Position numbers and translations under genes: made by a program. The notes beneath the pieces were generated by a model. It did no database searches. It had not been told where the DNA came from and saw nothing but the letters and a program-made list of their open reading frames with translations. DNA of 64,000 nucleotides. Source: Streptococcus sanguinis SK49. Lineage in GTDB: Bacteria; Bacillota; Bacilli; Lactobacillales; Streptococcaceae. Where the stretch lies: assembly GCF_000212815.1 (NCBI RefSeq), contig NZ_GL890985.1, positions 953,198 through 1,017,197 of the forward strand. Direction: 5' to 3'. Numbering within the stretch: the first letter of the stretch is position 1; each line of letters begins with the position of its first letter. Of this stretch, positions 1 through 7,972 are shown piece by piece.

Positions 1-65
1 GCTATTCTAATATTATTGAAAAATTAACAAGTCTGGGTGCAGATATCCAGTTGATAGAAGAATAA
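1..65 (+). CDS. 3' end of upstream gene, probably MurA (UDP-N-acetylglucosamine 1-carboxyvinyltransferase)
   Basis: Only the last 20 codons are in the window, read from position 3 and closing with TAA at 63-65. The tail reads IIEKLTSLGADIQLIEE, which resembles the C-terminus of streptococcal MurA, the enzyme of the first committed step of peptidoglycan precursor synthesis. The gene order that follows (GNAT, CBS regulator, map) is what I remember downstream of murA in pneumococcus-like genomes. The identification rests on this short tail and on context. Confidence 0.5.
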   Translation, partial: YSNIIEKLTSLGADIQLIEE

Positions 66-86
66 GCGTTTTTCGCTTATTTTTTG
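62..86 (+). terminator. Rho-independent terminator after the murA-like gene
   Basis: ATAAGCG (62-68) and CGCTTAT (74-80) form a perfect 7-bp stem with a TTTTT loop, followed by a T run. The stem overlaps the stop codon of the upstream gene. Confidence 0.8.
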
Positions 87-98
87 TAGAGGTAGCAG

Positions 99-650
99 AT
101 GAATTTGTGGACACATTTGGCAGCCTACTCATTTATTGAGACAGAGCATGCATTTTTGCGGCCCATTGTCTTTGAAGATGCAAGGGCCCTATATAAGATT
201 GCGTCCAATCCGGAAAATACTCAGTTCATCTTTCCGACAGAAGCAAGCCTAGAGGAAAGTGAATACGTCATTGCCAATTTCTTTATGAAAAATCCTCTGG
301 GGATTTGGGCCATTTGTCACAAGGAAACGCAGGAAATGATTGGCTCTGTCAAGTTTGAAAAGATGGACGAGATCAAGAAAGAGGCTGAGTTAGGCTATTT
401 TCTGCGGCAAGACTACTGGGGACAAGGACTGATGACAGAAATTGTTCGAGAGATTGCTTTTCTATCTTTTACTCGCTTTGGCTTCAAACGGCTCAGTATT
501 ATCACTCATGCAGAGAACCTAGCTAGTCAAAAGGTGGCTCAAAAATCTGGCTTCAGCCTCTACCGGCAGTTTAAAGGGAGCGATCGGTACACGAGGAAGA
601 TGAGAGATTATCTGGAGTACCGTTATGAGAGAGGAGATTTTAATGAGTAA
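99..650 (+). CDS. GNAT family N-acetyltransferase (RimJ/RimL type)
   Basis: 183 residues. The protein has the pattern of the RimJ/RimL acetyltransferase_3 group: an N-terminal strand FLRPIVFEDA, a central GSVKFEKMDE...AELGYFLR strand pair, and the acetyl-CoA binding turn QDYWGQGLMTE near residues 107-117, then an NLASQKVAQKSGF helix typical of the fold. It would transfer an acetyl group from acetyl-CoA to an amine; the substrate cannot be read from sequence. The start at 99 has a weak purine-rich site (gaggtagc). The end overlaps the next gene by 8 bp, so the two are probably translationally coupled. Confidence 0.85.
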   Translation: MNLWTHLAAYSFIETEHAFLRPIVFEDARALYKIASNPENTQFIFPTEASLEESEYVIANFFMKNPLGIWAICHKETQEMIGSVKFEKMDEIKKEAELGYFLRQDYWGQGLMTEIVREIAFLSFTRFGFKRLSIITHAENLASQKVAQKSGFSLYRQFKGSDRYTRKMRDYLEYRYERGDFNE

Positions 651-1920
651 GCATCAGGAAATTTTAACCTATCTTGAAAATCTTCCAATCGGCAAGAGGG
701 TCAGTGTCCGAAGTATTTCAAACTATCTGGGAGTTAGTGATGGGACGGCCTATCGAGCTATCAAGGAAGCGGAGAACCGCGGTATTGTTGAGACTAGGCC
801 TCGGAGTGGTACGGTTCGGGTTAAGTCCAAGAAAGTGGTCTTGGAGCACCTGACATACAAGGAAATCGTTGATATTACTGGCTCAGAAGTATTGGCTGGA
901 GAAGATGGTCTAGAAAAAGAATTCAATAAATTTTCTATCGGAGCCATGACGGAGCAGAATATTCTGCGCTATCTGACAGAGGGGGGGCTCCTGATTGTCG
1001 GAGACCGGACGAAAATTCAGCTCTTGGCTCTGGAAAATGAGAATGCGGTGCTGGTAACTGGAGGCTTTGAAGTCAGCTCGGAAGTTCTGAAGATGGCTAA
1101 TTTGCTTAATATACCGGTTCTCAGGACCAAGCACGATACCTACACTGTTGCAACCATGATTAATCGGGCCCTGTCCAATATGCAGATCAAGACCGATATT
1201 TTAACAGTGGAGCAGGTCTATCGCTCTAGCCACGAGTACGGCTTCTTGCATGATACTGATACTGTTCGTGACTATCTGGACTTGGTTCGTCGCAATCGTG
1301 CCAGCCGGTTTCCGGTTATCAACCAGCAGCAGATGCTGGTGGGAGTAGTAACCATGAGAGACGCGGGGGATAAGTCTCCTCTGACAACCTTGGACAAGGT
1401 CATGACGAAAAACGTCTTTATGACAGGCCTATCGGCTAATATTGCCAATATCAGTCAGCGCATGATTGCAGAAGATTTTGAAATGATACCAGTAGTTCGC
1501 AGCAACCAGACCTTGCTGGGTGTAATCACGCGCCGGGATATTATGGAAAAAATGAGCCGTTCTCATATTTCTAGCCTGCCGACTTTCAGTGAGCAAGTAG
1601 GACAGAAGATTAGCCGTCAGGATGATTTGTTCTCCTTTACCGTTGAGCCTTTTATGCTGGAGCAAAATGGTGTGTTGGCTAACGGTGTGCTGACAGAAAT
1701 TTTGACTCGGATTACCCAGCAGCTCATGGTCAACAGCGGCCGCAGCTTGATTATCGATCAACTGATGATTTATTTCTTTCAAGCGGTCCAGATTGATGAC
1801 CTGCTGCATATCCAGCCGCGCATTATACGTCAGACTAGGCGGACAGCTATTATTGACTTTGAGATGTATCTGGAAGCGATGCTGGTTGCCAAAGCGACGA
1901 TTACAGTGAAAATTAATTAA
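643..1920 (+). CDS. HTH-DRTGG-CBS-hotdog regulator-like protein (YtoI family)
   Basis: 425 residues from ATG 643, preferred over the in-frame ATG at 625 because a good site (agaggag) lies just ahead of 643. Domains in order: a GntR/DeoR-like winged helix (about 1-65, with VSDGTAYRAIKEAENRG as recognition helix), a DRTGG domain (about 70-185), a CBS pair (about 190-310, with FPVINQQQMLVGVVT and IPVVRSNQTLLGVITRRD), and a C-terminal hotdog/MaoC-like domain. CBS pairs usually bind adenine nucleotides, so a nucleotide-sensing regulator is a reasonable inference. This matches B. subtilis YtoI, whose role is not established. It sits between the GNAT gene and map, 21 bp from map. Confidence 0.85.
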   Translation: MSKHQEILTYLENLPIGKRVSVRSISNYLGVSDGTAYRAIKEAENRGIVETRPRSGTVRVKSKKVVLEHLTYKEIVDITGSEVLAGEDGLEKEFNKFSIGAMTEQNILRYLTEGGLLIVGDRTKIQLLALENENAVLVTGGFEVSSEVLKMANLLNIPVLRTKHDTYTVATMINRALSNMQIKTDILTVEQVYRSSHEYGFLHDTDTVRDYLDLVRRNRASRFPVINQQQMLVGVVTMRDAGDKSPLTTLDKVMTKNVFMTGLSANIANISQRMIAEDFEMIPVVRSNQTLLGVITRRDIMEKMSRSHISSLPTFSEQVGQKISRQDDLFSFTVEPFMLEQNGVLANGVLTEILTRITQQLMVNSGRSLIIDQLMIYFFQAVQIDDLLHIQPRIIRQTRRTAIIDFEMYLEAMLVAKATITVKIN

Positions 1921-1941
1921 GAAGAGGAATTTAGAGAAAGA

Positions 1942-2799
1942 ATGATTACTTTAAAATCACAGCGTGAAATTGACTTGATGGACAAGAGTGGAGATTTTCT
2001 GGCTTCGGTCCACATTGGTTTGAGAGATTTGATTAAGCCAGGAATTGACATGTGGGACATTGAAGAGTATGTTCGCAAGCGTTGTAAAGAAGACAATGCG
2101 CTGCCTCTGCAAATTGGTGTGGAAGGCTCTGTTATGGACTATCCTTATGCGACTTGCTGCTCTCTTAATGACGAGGTAGCCCATGCCTTTCCCCGTCATC
2201 AGAAGCTGGTAGAAGGTGATGTCATCAGCGTTGATATGGTGGTTGGCTTGGTCGATAAGGCAGAGCTGGATGTGTCCAAGCTAGATTTTGACAATGTAGC
2301 ACAGATGAAGCAGCACACAGAGAGCTTCCGGGGCGGTGTGGCAGATTCTTGCTGGACCTATGCAGTAGGGAAGATTAGCCCAGAGGCTCAGCAGCTGATG
2401 GATGTGACCAAGGAATGTCTCTACCGTGGAATTGCGGCTGCCAAGGTTGGCAATCGTATCGGTGACATTGGAGCAGCCATTCAGGAATATGCTGAAAGTC
2501 ATGGCTATGGCGTTGTGCGGGATTTAGTGGGGCATGGTGTTGGCCCAACCATGCATGAGGAGCCTATGGTGCCGCATTACGGTCGAGCAGGACGCGGCTT
2601 GCGCTTGCGTGAGGGAATGGTTCTGACTATCGAGCCCATGATCAATACAGGTACCTGGGAAATTGATACGGACTTTGAGACCGGCTGGGCACATAAAACG
2701 CTGGATGGCGGCTTGTCTTGCCAGTATGAGCATCAGTTTGTCATTACAAAAGATGGTCCTGTCATTCTGACCAGCCAGGGAGAAGAAGGGACTTATTAG
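1942..2799 (+). CDS. map: methionine aminopeptidase, type I
   Basis: 285 residues. Removes the initiator methionine from nascent proteins in the cytosol, using a two-metal centre. Visible motifs: DMVVGL with a metal Asp, GHGVGPTMHEEP (about 199-210) with the metal and substrate His residues, and LTIEPMI with a metal Glu. Between the two strands near residues 97-123 is an extra segment (KAELDVSKLDFDNVAQMKQ...) that is absent from E. coli Map and is characteristic of streptococcal enzymes. ATG 1942 has gaagaggaa upstream. It closes the murA-GNAT-CBS-map block and is followed directly by a terminator. Confidence 0.95.
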   Translation: MITLKSQREIDLMDKSGDFLASVHIGLRDLIKPGIDMWDIEEYVRKRCKEDNALPLQIGVEGSVMDYPYATCCSLNDEVAHAFPRHQKLVEGDVISVDMVVGLVDKAELDVSKLDFDNVAQMKQHTESFRGGVADSCWTYAVGKISPEAQQLMDVTKECLYRGIAAAKVGNRIGDIGAAIQEYAESHGYGVVRDLVGHGVGPTMHEEPMVPHYGRAGRGLRLREGMVLTIEPMINTGTWEIDTDFETGWAHKTLDGGLSCQYEHQFVITKDGPVILTSQGEEGTY

Positions 2800-2805
2800 A
2801 AATCA

Positions 2806-2834
2806 AAGGCTGGGCACTTGTCTCAGCTTTTTTT
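2806..2834 (+). terminator. terminator between map and the BrkB gene
   Basis: AAGGCTGGG (2806-2814) pairs with CTCAGCTT (2822-2829) with one bulged G and a G-T pair, followed by a run of T. Its position inside the extended ORF from TTG 2818 argues that the next gene starts at GTG 2848. Confidence 0.7.
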
Positions 2835-2847
2835 GAAGGAGAAGAGA

Positions 2848-3756
2848 GTGAAGAAATTATTTGCCAAGATTCGCAGAAATCAGTTTTTAAGAGCATTTTT
2901 CCGCTTTTATCGGGCAGCAGATAGTGAGCTGACCAGCGTTGCAGTTGCTTATTATTGGCTGATTTCCGTTTTTCCCTTGCTCTTGATTGTTGTCAATATT
3001 CTGCCTTATTTCAATATTCCAATTGCGGATTTTCTGACAGCTATCAAGGACATGCTGCCAGAGACTTTATATGATGTTGTAGCAAAAGTTATGCGTGAAG
3101 TGCTGACCCAGCCTTCGACTGGCCTGTTGAGCTTCTCAGTCTTGTCAGCTCTTTGGACTTTTTCCAAGTCCATGAATTTCCTTCAGTTTGCCTTTAATAA
3201 AGCCTATGGGGTAGCCAAGAGCCGAGGGCTGATTTCTCATCGCGTCATGAGTTTGGTTGTCAGTATTGGTCTGCAGATTCTCTTTGCCTTTACCCTCTTT
3301 CTGACCATGTTTGGTCATATGTCGCTGGATTTCCTCCGTACTTACTGGAAGCTAGATAACCAGCTTTATCAACACTTGCAGAATTTTACCGAGCCTCTGA
3401 TTTACGCCTTACTCTTTGCGGTTTTGGTTATGTTCTATTATTTCCTGCCTAATGTGAAAATCAACAAAAAACGCTATGTTCTGCCGGGCAGCGTCTTTGT
3501 GATCTTGACCATTCTAGCTTTGATGAATATCTTTTCAGTTTACATGGATAATTATTTAAATCACCTGGTTGATGTTCGCTTTTTTAGCTCCATCATTATG
3601 GTTGTGATGATGTTTTGGTTTATCATGATTGCTAAAATTTTGATTGTTGGCGCAGTGCTCAATGCCAGTATCCAGAGCTATTGTGAGTCAGGGTTCCAAG
3701 TTGAAAGCACGGGTAAATTTTCTTTTAAGAATCAGCTGGTGAAAGAAAAACAGTAG
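2848..3756 (+). CDS. YihY/BrkB family membrane protein
   Basis: 302 residues from GTG 2848, chosen because aaggaga lies 7 bases before it; the longer TTG 2818 start would run through a terminator. Six hydrophobic segments fit the YihY/BrkB family: the first follows the conserved SVAVAYYWLISVFPLLLI stretch and the last is FFSSIIMVVMMFWFIMIAKI. The family was once annotated ribonuclease BN, which is wrong for this membrane protein; its true function is unknown (transport or envelope roles proposed). The cytoplasmic N-terminus is basic. It appears monocistronic between two terminators. Confidence 0.85.
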   Translation: MKKLFAKIRRNQFLRAFFRFYRAADSELTSVAVAYYWLISVFPLLLIVVNILPYFNIPIADFLTAIKDMLPETLYDVVAKVMREVLTQPSTGLLSFSVLSALWTFSKSMNFLQFAFNKAYGVAKSRGLISHRVMSLVVSIGLQILFAFTLFLTMFGHMSLDFLRTYWKLDNQLYQHLQNFTEPLIYALLFAVLVMFYYFLPNVKINKKRYVLPGSVFVILTILALMNIFSVYMDNYLNHLVDVRFFSSIIMVVMMFWFIMIAKILIVGAVLNASIQSYCESGFQVESTGKFSFKNQLVKEKQ

Positions 3757-3823
3757 GATAGATACATAAAAAAACTCAATTTTCTAGTCACTATGTCTTA
3801 AAAAATGAAAGGAGAAGAAAACT

Positions 3824-4486
3824 ATGCCTACTTTAAAAACTGCAAAACAATTAGCAGTATCTTCAAATAAAGAACTTGTTTCTATGCTCCTATCTCAAAA
3901 ACTACCTCTACTTAAGAGAGCAGCCAAGCAAATGAGACACCAACGTATAGAAGGCCTGGATCAAGCATTAGCTGAAGCTCTGGACTTTGTTATGACTAAA
4001 CCAAGGTCTTGGGAAGCTCAGAATGAGTTGATTTTAGCAATTGCGGCTACGGAATGTACTAGCCTACTGCCTTATTTGGAGGAATTAGTTCAAGAAAATT
4101 ACTCAGCGACTGTTCTCTATCGAAGCTTGGCTTTAGCTATCGTATATTTACAAAATAAAGACAAGAAAGAATTGAGCTATGTATACTCTAGCTTAGATAG
4201 TGGCAACCAGAACTTATTTGCTGGTGCTTTGCTAGGCTTGAATCAAAGAGAAGTTGTACTCAGTCATGAGGAAATCCAGGACTTCTATAGAGCGGCTAAA
4301 CGTGAAGTTTACTTAGAGAACTTCAGGCAGGTCATTTCTCCAATTCAGGTCCTAGTATCAATGGCTTACCTGTTTGAGGACAAGGATCGACAAGAACTGA
4401 TTAGCTACTGTCAAGAATTGAATTCTGCATTTTTCTCTAGTATCAATACTAATCTTAATAAGAATAAGAAAAATCCTTACTTGTAA
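3824..4486 (+). CDS. uncharacterised alpha-helical protein
   Basis: 220 residues, no family recognised. The protein is predicted mostly helical with amphipathic repeats (LLKRAAKQMRHQ, LEELVQENYSATVLYRSLALAIVYL), somewhat like HEAT-type solenoids, and ends in an Asn/Lys-rich tail. No signal peptide or membrane segment is visible. The start at 3824 has a strong site (aaaggagaag). Base composition is more AT-rich than the neighbours, and the gene is flanked by terminators on both sides, so it may be a single-gene acquisition. It could be an immunity-type or stress protein, but nothing in the sequence decides this. Confidence 0.65.
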   Translation: MPTLKTAKQLAVSSNKELVSMLLSQKLPLLKRAAKQMRHQRIEGLDQALAEALDFVMTKPRSWEAQNELILAIAATECTSLLPYLEELVQENYSATVLYRSLALAIVYLQNKDKKELSYVYSSLDSGNQNLFAGALLGLNQREVVLSHEEIQDFYRAAKREVYLENFRQVISPIQVLVSMAYLFEDKDRQELISYCQELNSAFFSSINTNLNKNKKNPYL

Positions 4487-4492
4487 GGATTT
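4471..4492 (+). terminator. hairpin overlapping the stop of the helical protein gene
   Basis: Perfect 10-bp inverted repeat AAATCCTTAC (4471-4480) / GTAAGGATTT (4483-4492) with a 2-base centre. The stop codon lies inside the stem. The T tract is short, so it may work with the next hairpin. Confidence 0.55.
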
Positions 4493-4507
4493 TGGTATAG
4501 ATTTCTT

Positions 4508-4530
4508 AAAGAGGATTTTCCTCTTTTTAT
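4508..4530 (+). terminator. Rho-independent terminator
   Basis: AAAGAGG (4508-4514) and CCTCTTT (4520-4526) with an ATTTT loop, followed by TT and an AT-rich run. Confidence 0.75.
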
Positions 4531-4545
4531 TTTTCAGCAATTTTA

Positions 4546-4573
4546 TTGCATTTGCAACAAAATGTGTTATAAT
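4546..4573 (+). promoter_or_regulatory. promoter with embedded inverted repeat ahead of marR
   Basis: -35 TTGCAT (4546-4551), 16-bp spacer, extended -10 TG-T-TATAAT (4565-4573). The -35 box is half of an inverted repeat TTGCA-TT-TGCAA (4546-4557). Dyads of this size in the -35 region fit autoregulation by the MarR protein encoded 30 bp downstream; that link is inference. Confidence 0.6.
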
Positions 4574-4602
4574 AGTTTCAAATAAAAATCAAAGGAGGGG
4601 AT

Positions 4603-5052
4603 ATGTCAGTATTGCGGGAAATTGGGATTATCGCCCGGGCTTTGGATTCCATTGCTAATATTGAGTTCCGTGACATAGAGCTGGCACGGGGGCAATATCT
4701 TTATCTGGTGCGAATCGCGGAGAATCCGGGAATTATCCAAGAGGAGCTGTCGGAGCTGCTCAAGGTGGATCGCTCAACGGTTGCCCGCTCTGTCAAGAAG
4801 CTAGAGGCCAAGGGCTTGGTCCAGCAGAAGGCAGCCAAAGACAACAAGAAGAACAAGGAATGGTTTGTGACGGAAAAAGGGGAAACACTTTATCCTTTTA
4901 TCCTAGCGGAGAATGACTATTCTGAAGAGACATCCCTGCAGGGCTTTTCTCAGGCGGAAGTGCAAGCCTTGGAAAAAATGCTGGTCCGAGTGCGTGAAAA
5001 CATCACAGGTGACTGGGAAGCCGTCAAAAAAGGACAAAAAAGAAACTATTAA
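4603..5052 (+). CDS. MarR family transcriptional regulator
   Basis: 149 residues with the standard MarR winged helix: ELARGQYLYLVRIAENPGIIQEELSELLKVDRSTVARSVKKLE spans the helix-turn-helix (about 28-70), then the wing with GLVQQKAAKDNKKNKEWFVTEKG. Dimerising helices form both ends. The start has a strong site (aaaggagggg). It probably represses its own promoter and the B3/B4 gene that follows 17 bp later. The inducing ligand is not visible. Confidence 0.9.
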   Translation: MSVLREIGIIARALDSIANIEFRDIELARGQYLYLVRIAENPGIIQEELSELLKVDRSTVARSVKKLEAKGLVQQKAAKDNKKNKEWFVTEKGETLYPFILAENDYSEETSLQGFSQAEVQALEKMLVRVRENITGDWEAVKKGQKRNY

Positions 5053-5069
5053 GATTGAAGAGGTGCATC

Positions 5070-5777
5070 ATGAAAGTTACAGTTGAACATGAATTTTGGC
5101 AAGTATTTCCGGAAGCTCAGATTAGTGTTTTAGTGGTCAAGGGGATTGATAATAGTGTGGATGAGAGTAAGGACTCATATTTCAAATCCCTCCTGGATAA
5201 GGGAGCAAAACGAGCTGAGGACTTTATTCCAGATGAGAACTTCACTCAAAATGAAGTCATTCAGGAGTGGCGGCAGGCTTTCAGCCAATTCAAGACCAAG
5301 AAAGGAGCACGATCCTCTATCGAAGCCCTGCTCAAACGGGTTAGTCAGGGGAGGGAATTTCATCCAATCAATCCTTTGGTTGATATCTATAACAGTGTCT
5401 CGCTGTCTTATGCAGTTCCTTGTGGCGGTGAGGATTTGGATAAGATTGTCGGAGGTCTTCATCTAGGAAAAGCCAAGGGTGGGGAAGCCTTTTTCCCATT
5501 GGGTGCTGAGAGTGACGCACCGGCACTGCCAGAAGAAATCATCTACTATGATGAAGAGGGAGCTGTCTGCCGTTGCCTTAACTGGCGAGAGGCCCAGCGA
5601 ACTATGCTGACCGAGGAGACCAAGAATGCCATCTTGGTTATCGAGTCCATCAACGAAGAGCAGGCAGTGCGTGCCCAAGCAGCTATGATAGAGCTTCAGA
5701 CTCTGATTGAGGACTATTTTGGTGTCAAAGGTGAAATCACCCACCTGACGCTTGATAATCCAAGCTTGGAAATCTGA
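5070..5777 (+). CDS. B3/B4 tRNA-binding domain protein
   Basis: 235 residues from ATG 5070 (site gaagagg, 6 bases before); TTG 5055 upstream is less likely. The protein matches free-standing B3/B4 domains, which resemble the editing domain of the phenylalanyl-tRNA synthetase beta chain: WRQAFSQFKTKKGARSSIEALLKRV, then NPLVDIYNSVSLSYAVPCGGEDLD and a late LNWREAQRTMLTEETKNAILVIE strand. Some relatives are thought to deacylate mischarged tRNA, but a specific substrate is not established. It is paired with marR in an apparent two-gene operon and followed by a terminator. Confidence 0.85.
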   Translation: MKVTVEHEFWQVFPEAQISVLVVKGIDNSVDESKDSYFKSLLDKGAKRAEDFIPDENFTQNEVIQEWRQAFSQFKTKKGARSSIEALLKRVSQGREFHPINPLVDIYNSVSLSYAVPCGGEDLDKIVGGLHLGKAKGGEAFFPLGAESDAPALPEEIIYYDEEGAVCRCLNWREAQRTMLTEETKNAILVIESINEEQAVRAQAAMIELQTLIEDYFGVKGEITHLTLDNPSLEI

Positions 5778-5785
5778 GAATAAAA

Positions 5786-5822
5786 AAATCTGGATCAGAA
5801 TTATCTGGTCCAGATTTGCTTT
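5786..5822 (+). terminator. terminator between convergent B3/B4 gene and gtrA-like gene
   Basis: AAATCTGGA (5786-5794) pairs with TCCAGATTT (5809-5817), with an inner CAGA/TCTG stem. A runs precede it and T-rich sequence follows, so it could serve both converging genes. Confidence 0.7.
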
Positions 5823-5849
5823 TATAGGGTGAAATAGACTGATTTGTTG

Positions 5850-6290
5850 TTATTTTTTCTTGTTTTTAAAGACAAAAATCTTACTAAAGATATAGTTGAG
5901 GACGATAATAAGTACTTGGGCAATGAAGGTTTCGATGGTATTGACCATTTTAATATTGTTATTGACAAACTGGCCTATAATCTGTGGGAAACTAGTGACA
6001 AAGATAAAAGTCAATAGTAAATTTAAGCCCATAGTAGCCAAACGTGCAGTGAAAAATTTGATAAGTCTAGAAGGCCAGCCACTCCTTGCTTGCTTGAAAA
6101 CGATAGTATCGTTGGTTACAAAGGCAAAGAGAATACCAAGAATATCACCTATTATTGTAGCCAGTAGTTCGTTTCCCGTCAATTCATAGCAGAGCATCCG
6201 ACTGACAACGGATACGACAGTTGTTGCCACACCAAAGAAAAGATAGGACAGAACCTCATTGTCAAAGAATTTTTTGATTAAAGTTTTCAT
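5850..6290 (-). CDS. GtrA family membrane protein
   Basis: 146 residues, minus strand. Four hydrophobic segments and the family's opening pattern (LSYLFFGVATTVVSVVSRMLCYEL) and closing FIAQVLIIVLNYIFSKIFVFK identify GtrA. Members help flip or transfer polyprenyl-linked sugars for cell-surface glycan synthesis. No glycosyltransferase gene is adjacent, so the pathway is unknown. It ends in a basic KNKKK tail and converges with the B3/B4 gene. Confidence 0.88.
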   Translation of the reverse strand: MKTLIKKFFDNEVLSYLFFGVATTVVSVVSRMLCYELTGNELLATIIGDILGILFAFVTNDTIVFKQARSGWPSRLIKFFTARLATMGLNLLLTFIFVTSFPQIIGQFVNNNIKMVNTIETFIAQVLIIVLNYIFSKIFVFKNKKK

Positions 6291-6320
6291 AAAGATAGTC
6301 TATCATATTTCTAGGATTTA

Positions 6321-6329
6321 TGCTATACT
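6321..6329 (+). promoter_or_regulatory. extended -10 promoter of the queT transcript
   Basis: TG-C-TATACT (6321-6329) is an extended -10 element about 60 bp before the riboswitch. No convincing -35 box is present, as is common for extended -10 promoters. Confidence 0.5.
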
Positions 6330-6389
6330 AGTTGGGTTGCCAAATCTGTGGGGGAATCAACTAATGATGCTCCTCTCATGTGATGCAAC

Positions 6390-6447
6390 CCTTGGCGCTT
6401 AGCTTCTTTCGCCAAGCATATTACACGCGGTAAAGCCGCTAAAGGAG
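6390..6447 (+). promoter_or_regulatory. preQ1-II riboswitch (COG4708 motif)
   Basis: The conserved core is readable: CTTGGCG (6391-6397) pairs with CGCCAAG (6410-6416) around the CTTAGCTTCTTT segment, then CATATTACACGCGG and the hairpin GCGG-TAAA-GCCGC, then the ribosome binding site AAAGGAG. This is the streptococcal preQ1-II class. On binding preQ1 the pseudoknot hides the Shine-Dalgarno sequence, so it is expected to switch off translation of queT 6 bases downstream. Confidence 0.93.
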
Positions 6448-6452
6448 AAAAC

Positions 6453-6968
6453 ATGAAACAAGAAAAACTGAGAGTTCGTGATTTGGCTCAGATTGCCATT
6501 GTTGCTGCCATTTATGTTGCCCTTACGATTACGCCCCCTTTAAATGCGATTAGCTTTGGTGCTTACCAGTTCAGAATTTCTGAAATGATGAACTTTATGG
6601 CCTTTTATAATCGGAAATATATCATGGGTGTGACTATTGGCTGTATGATTGCCAATCTATATAGTTTTGGAATCATTGATGTCTTTGTTGGCGGCGGATC
6701 CACCTTGGTCTTCCTGTCACTAGGTGTCTATCTTTTCAGTCGCTATAAGAATCAATATCTGATTAAAGGCTTGATTCGTTTGGATCATTTCTATTTTGCA
6801 GTATTCTTTTCTATTTCGATGGTGACTATTGCTGCAGAATTACACTTCTTGCAAGGCCTGCCATTCTTCCTGACTTGGTTTACAACGGCCATTGGAGAAT
6901 TTGCTTCCTTGATTGCTGGAGCCATCGTCATTAACCTGATTGCCCGACGAATTGATTTAACAAAATAG
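6453..6968 (+). CDS. queT: QueT queuosine precursor transporter
   Basis: 171 residues with five to six hydrophobic segments; the N-terminal VRDLAQIAIVAAIYVALTITPP and FGAYQFRISEMMNFMAFYN stretch are typical of QueT (former COG4708/DUF988). It is the S-component of an energy-coupling factor importer for queuosine precursors such as preQ1. The preQ1-II riboswitch directly upstream supports the substrate strongly. The ATG at 6453 is preceded by aaaggag, which lies inside the riboswitch expression platform. Confidence 0.95.
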   Translation: MKQEKLRVRDLAQIAIVAAIYVALTITPPLNAISFGAYQFRISEMMNFMAFYNRKYIMGVTIGCMIANLYSFGIIDVFVGGGSTLVFLSLGVYLFSRYKNQYLIKGLIRLDHFYFAVFFSISMVTIAAELHFLQGLPFFLTWFTTAIGEFASLIAGAIVINLIARRIDLTK

Positions 6969-7013
6969 GCTTTTTGTGGCTCTGATGTGTGTAAATAGAC
7001 AGATTGGAAACAT

Positions 7014-7042
7014 TTGCATATTTTTTTACTTCATGGTATGCT
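7014..7042 (+). promoter_or_regulatory. promoter of the toxin operon
   Basis: -35 TTGCAT (7014-7019), 17-bp spacer, extended -10 TG-G-TATGCT (7034-7042). It lies 80 bp before the first gene of the helper-toxin operon, and no other clear promoter is seen until after the toxin and its immunity gene. Confidence 0.55.
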
Positions 7043-7123
7043 AGAAGTGTACATTTAGACTAAGATTAGTCTCATTAAACTTCTTGGTAGGGGAGACCAA
7101 AAAACAACGCAAGGAGGTTCTGT

Positions 7124-7570
7124 ATGGAACAAAATGAGCAGCTTAGGGAGTATTTGATAATCAAAAAAGAGGCCTATCATTGGCTTCTTTGGTGGGGACT
7201 TGCATACCTTATTGGAGTGGCGGGTGTCATTATATTACTATATAATGATTTACCGTCCTACAATAGGTATTTTTCTATTCTCACGATTATTATGCTCCCT
7301 ATTTGGTTTGTCGGGGCTTTTCCTCTATTTATGGCAAAAAATCAAATAGAAAAAGAGCACCCAGAATTTAAAGCTGTTAAGACCAAAGAGGTCGTGGTGC
7401 CTATGTCTATGCGGAAAAAGCGATATCTGATGCTTCTTCCAGCGCTCGTAGTTGTGGCTTTTGTCTTTGTGCAAAGCTATCAGTCGGGCATGGCAGAGAA
7501 AGAAAAAAGGAAATCTACGAGATTATCCAACAGTATCGTAATTAAGGAAGGAGAAGAGTATGGCAAGTGA
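7124..7570 (+). CDS. small membrane protein heading the toxin operon (3' end probably frameshifted)
   Basis: 148 residues as read, three hydrophobic segments (about 20-40, 50-72, 108-125). No family recognised; such proteins often lead type VII effector operons. The last 20 codons look wrong: after the A6 tract at 7503-7508 the frame gives STRLSNSIVIKEGEEYGK, while one extra A would give KKEIYEIIQQYRN and stop at 7545, just before the next gene's ribosome site. The present frame instead overlaps the next gene by 11 bp. Start ATG 7124 has a strong aaggagg site. Confidence 0.7.
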   Translation: MEQNEQLREYLIIKKEAYHWLLWWGLAYLIGVAGVIILLYNDLPSYNRYFSILTIIMLPIWFVGAFPLFMAKNQIEKEHPEFKAVKTKEVVVPMSMRKKRYLMLLPALVVVAFVFVQSYQSGMAEKEKRKSTRLSNSIVIKEGEEYGK

Positions 7571-7952
7571 TGAAGAATTGAAAAGCAGGGTAGAAAACCT
7601 GAGCGGTGAAAAGAGAAAATATGAGCGGGTGCGAAATAGTATTCGGTCGCATAGTTTGAGTCATATGCGTAGTCTGGATGATATGAACAATTTTATCGAT
7701 TATTGTGAAAAAATCATCGGCATTGTAGACGGTGAAGAGGGCTATCATTACATCAGCAATCTTTCTGAACATCTCAAAGAAGATGTCAAAACGATGAAAA
7801 AATACCGCGACTATGTTCGTGACGCCAATCAGTCATTCGTCAATCTGCACAATCTTTTAGAATCGAAAATCAGTAGCCTTGACAGTCAGATTGATAGTGC
7901 TAAATCTGAATACAATGAAGGAAAATGGAATCCTTTCGAAAGAATGTGGTAA
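7560..7952 (+). CDS. YwqH-like (DUF5082) helper protein
   Basis: 130 residues, almost entirely helical with heptad-like spacing (LKSRVENLSGEKRKYERVRN... and LHNLLESKISSLDSQIDSAKSEY). Ends in WNPFERMW. This fits DUF5082/YwqH proteins, encoded in front of type VII toxins in Bacillus and streptococci, where they are thought to partner the toxin for secretion. A good aaggagaag site precedes ATG 7560. The DUF assignment is from memory of the family pattern. Confidence 0.7.
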   Translation: MASDEELKSRVENLSGEKRKYERVRNSIRSHSLSHMRSLDDMNNFIDYCEKIIGIVDGEEGYHYISNLSEHLKEDVKTMKKYRDYVRDANQSFVNLHNLLESKISSLDSQIDSAKSEYNEGKWNPFERMW

Positions 7953-7972
7953 TTAAGGAGGAGTGTGTATAA

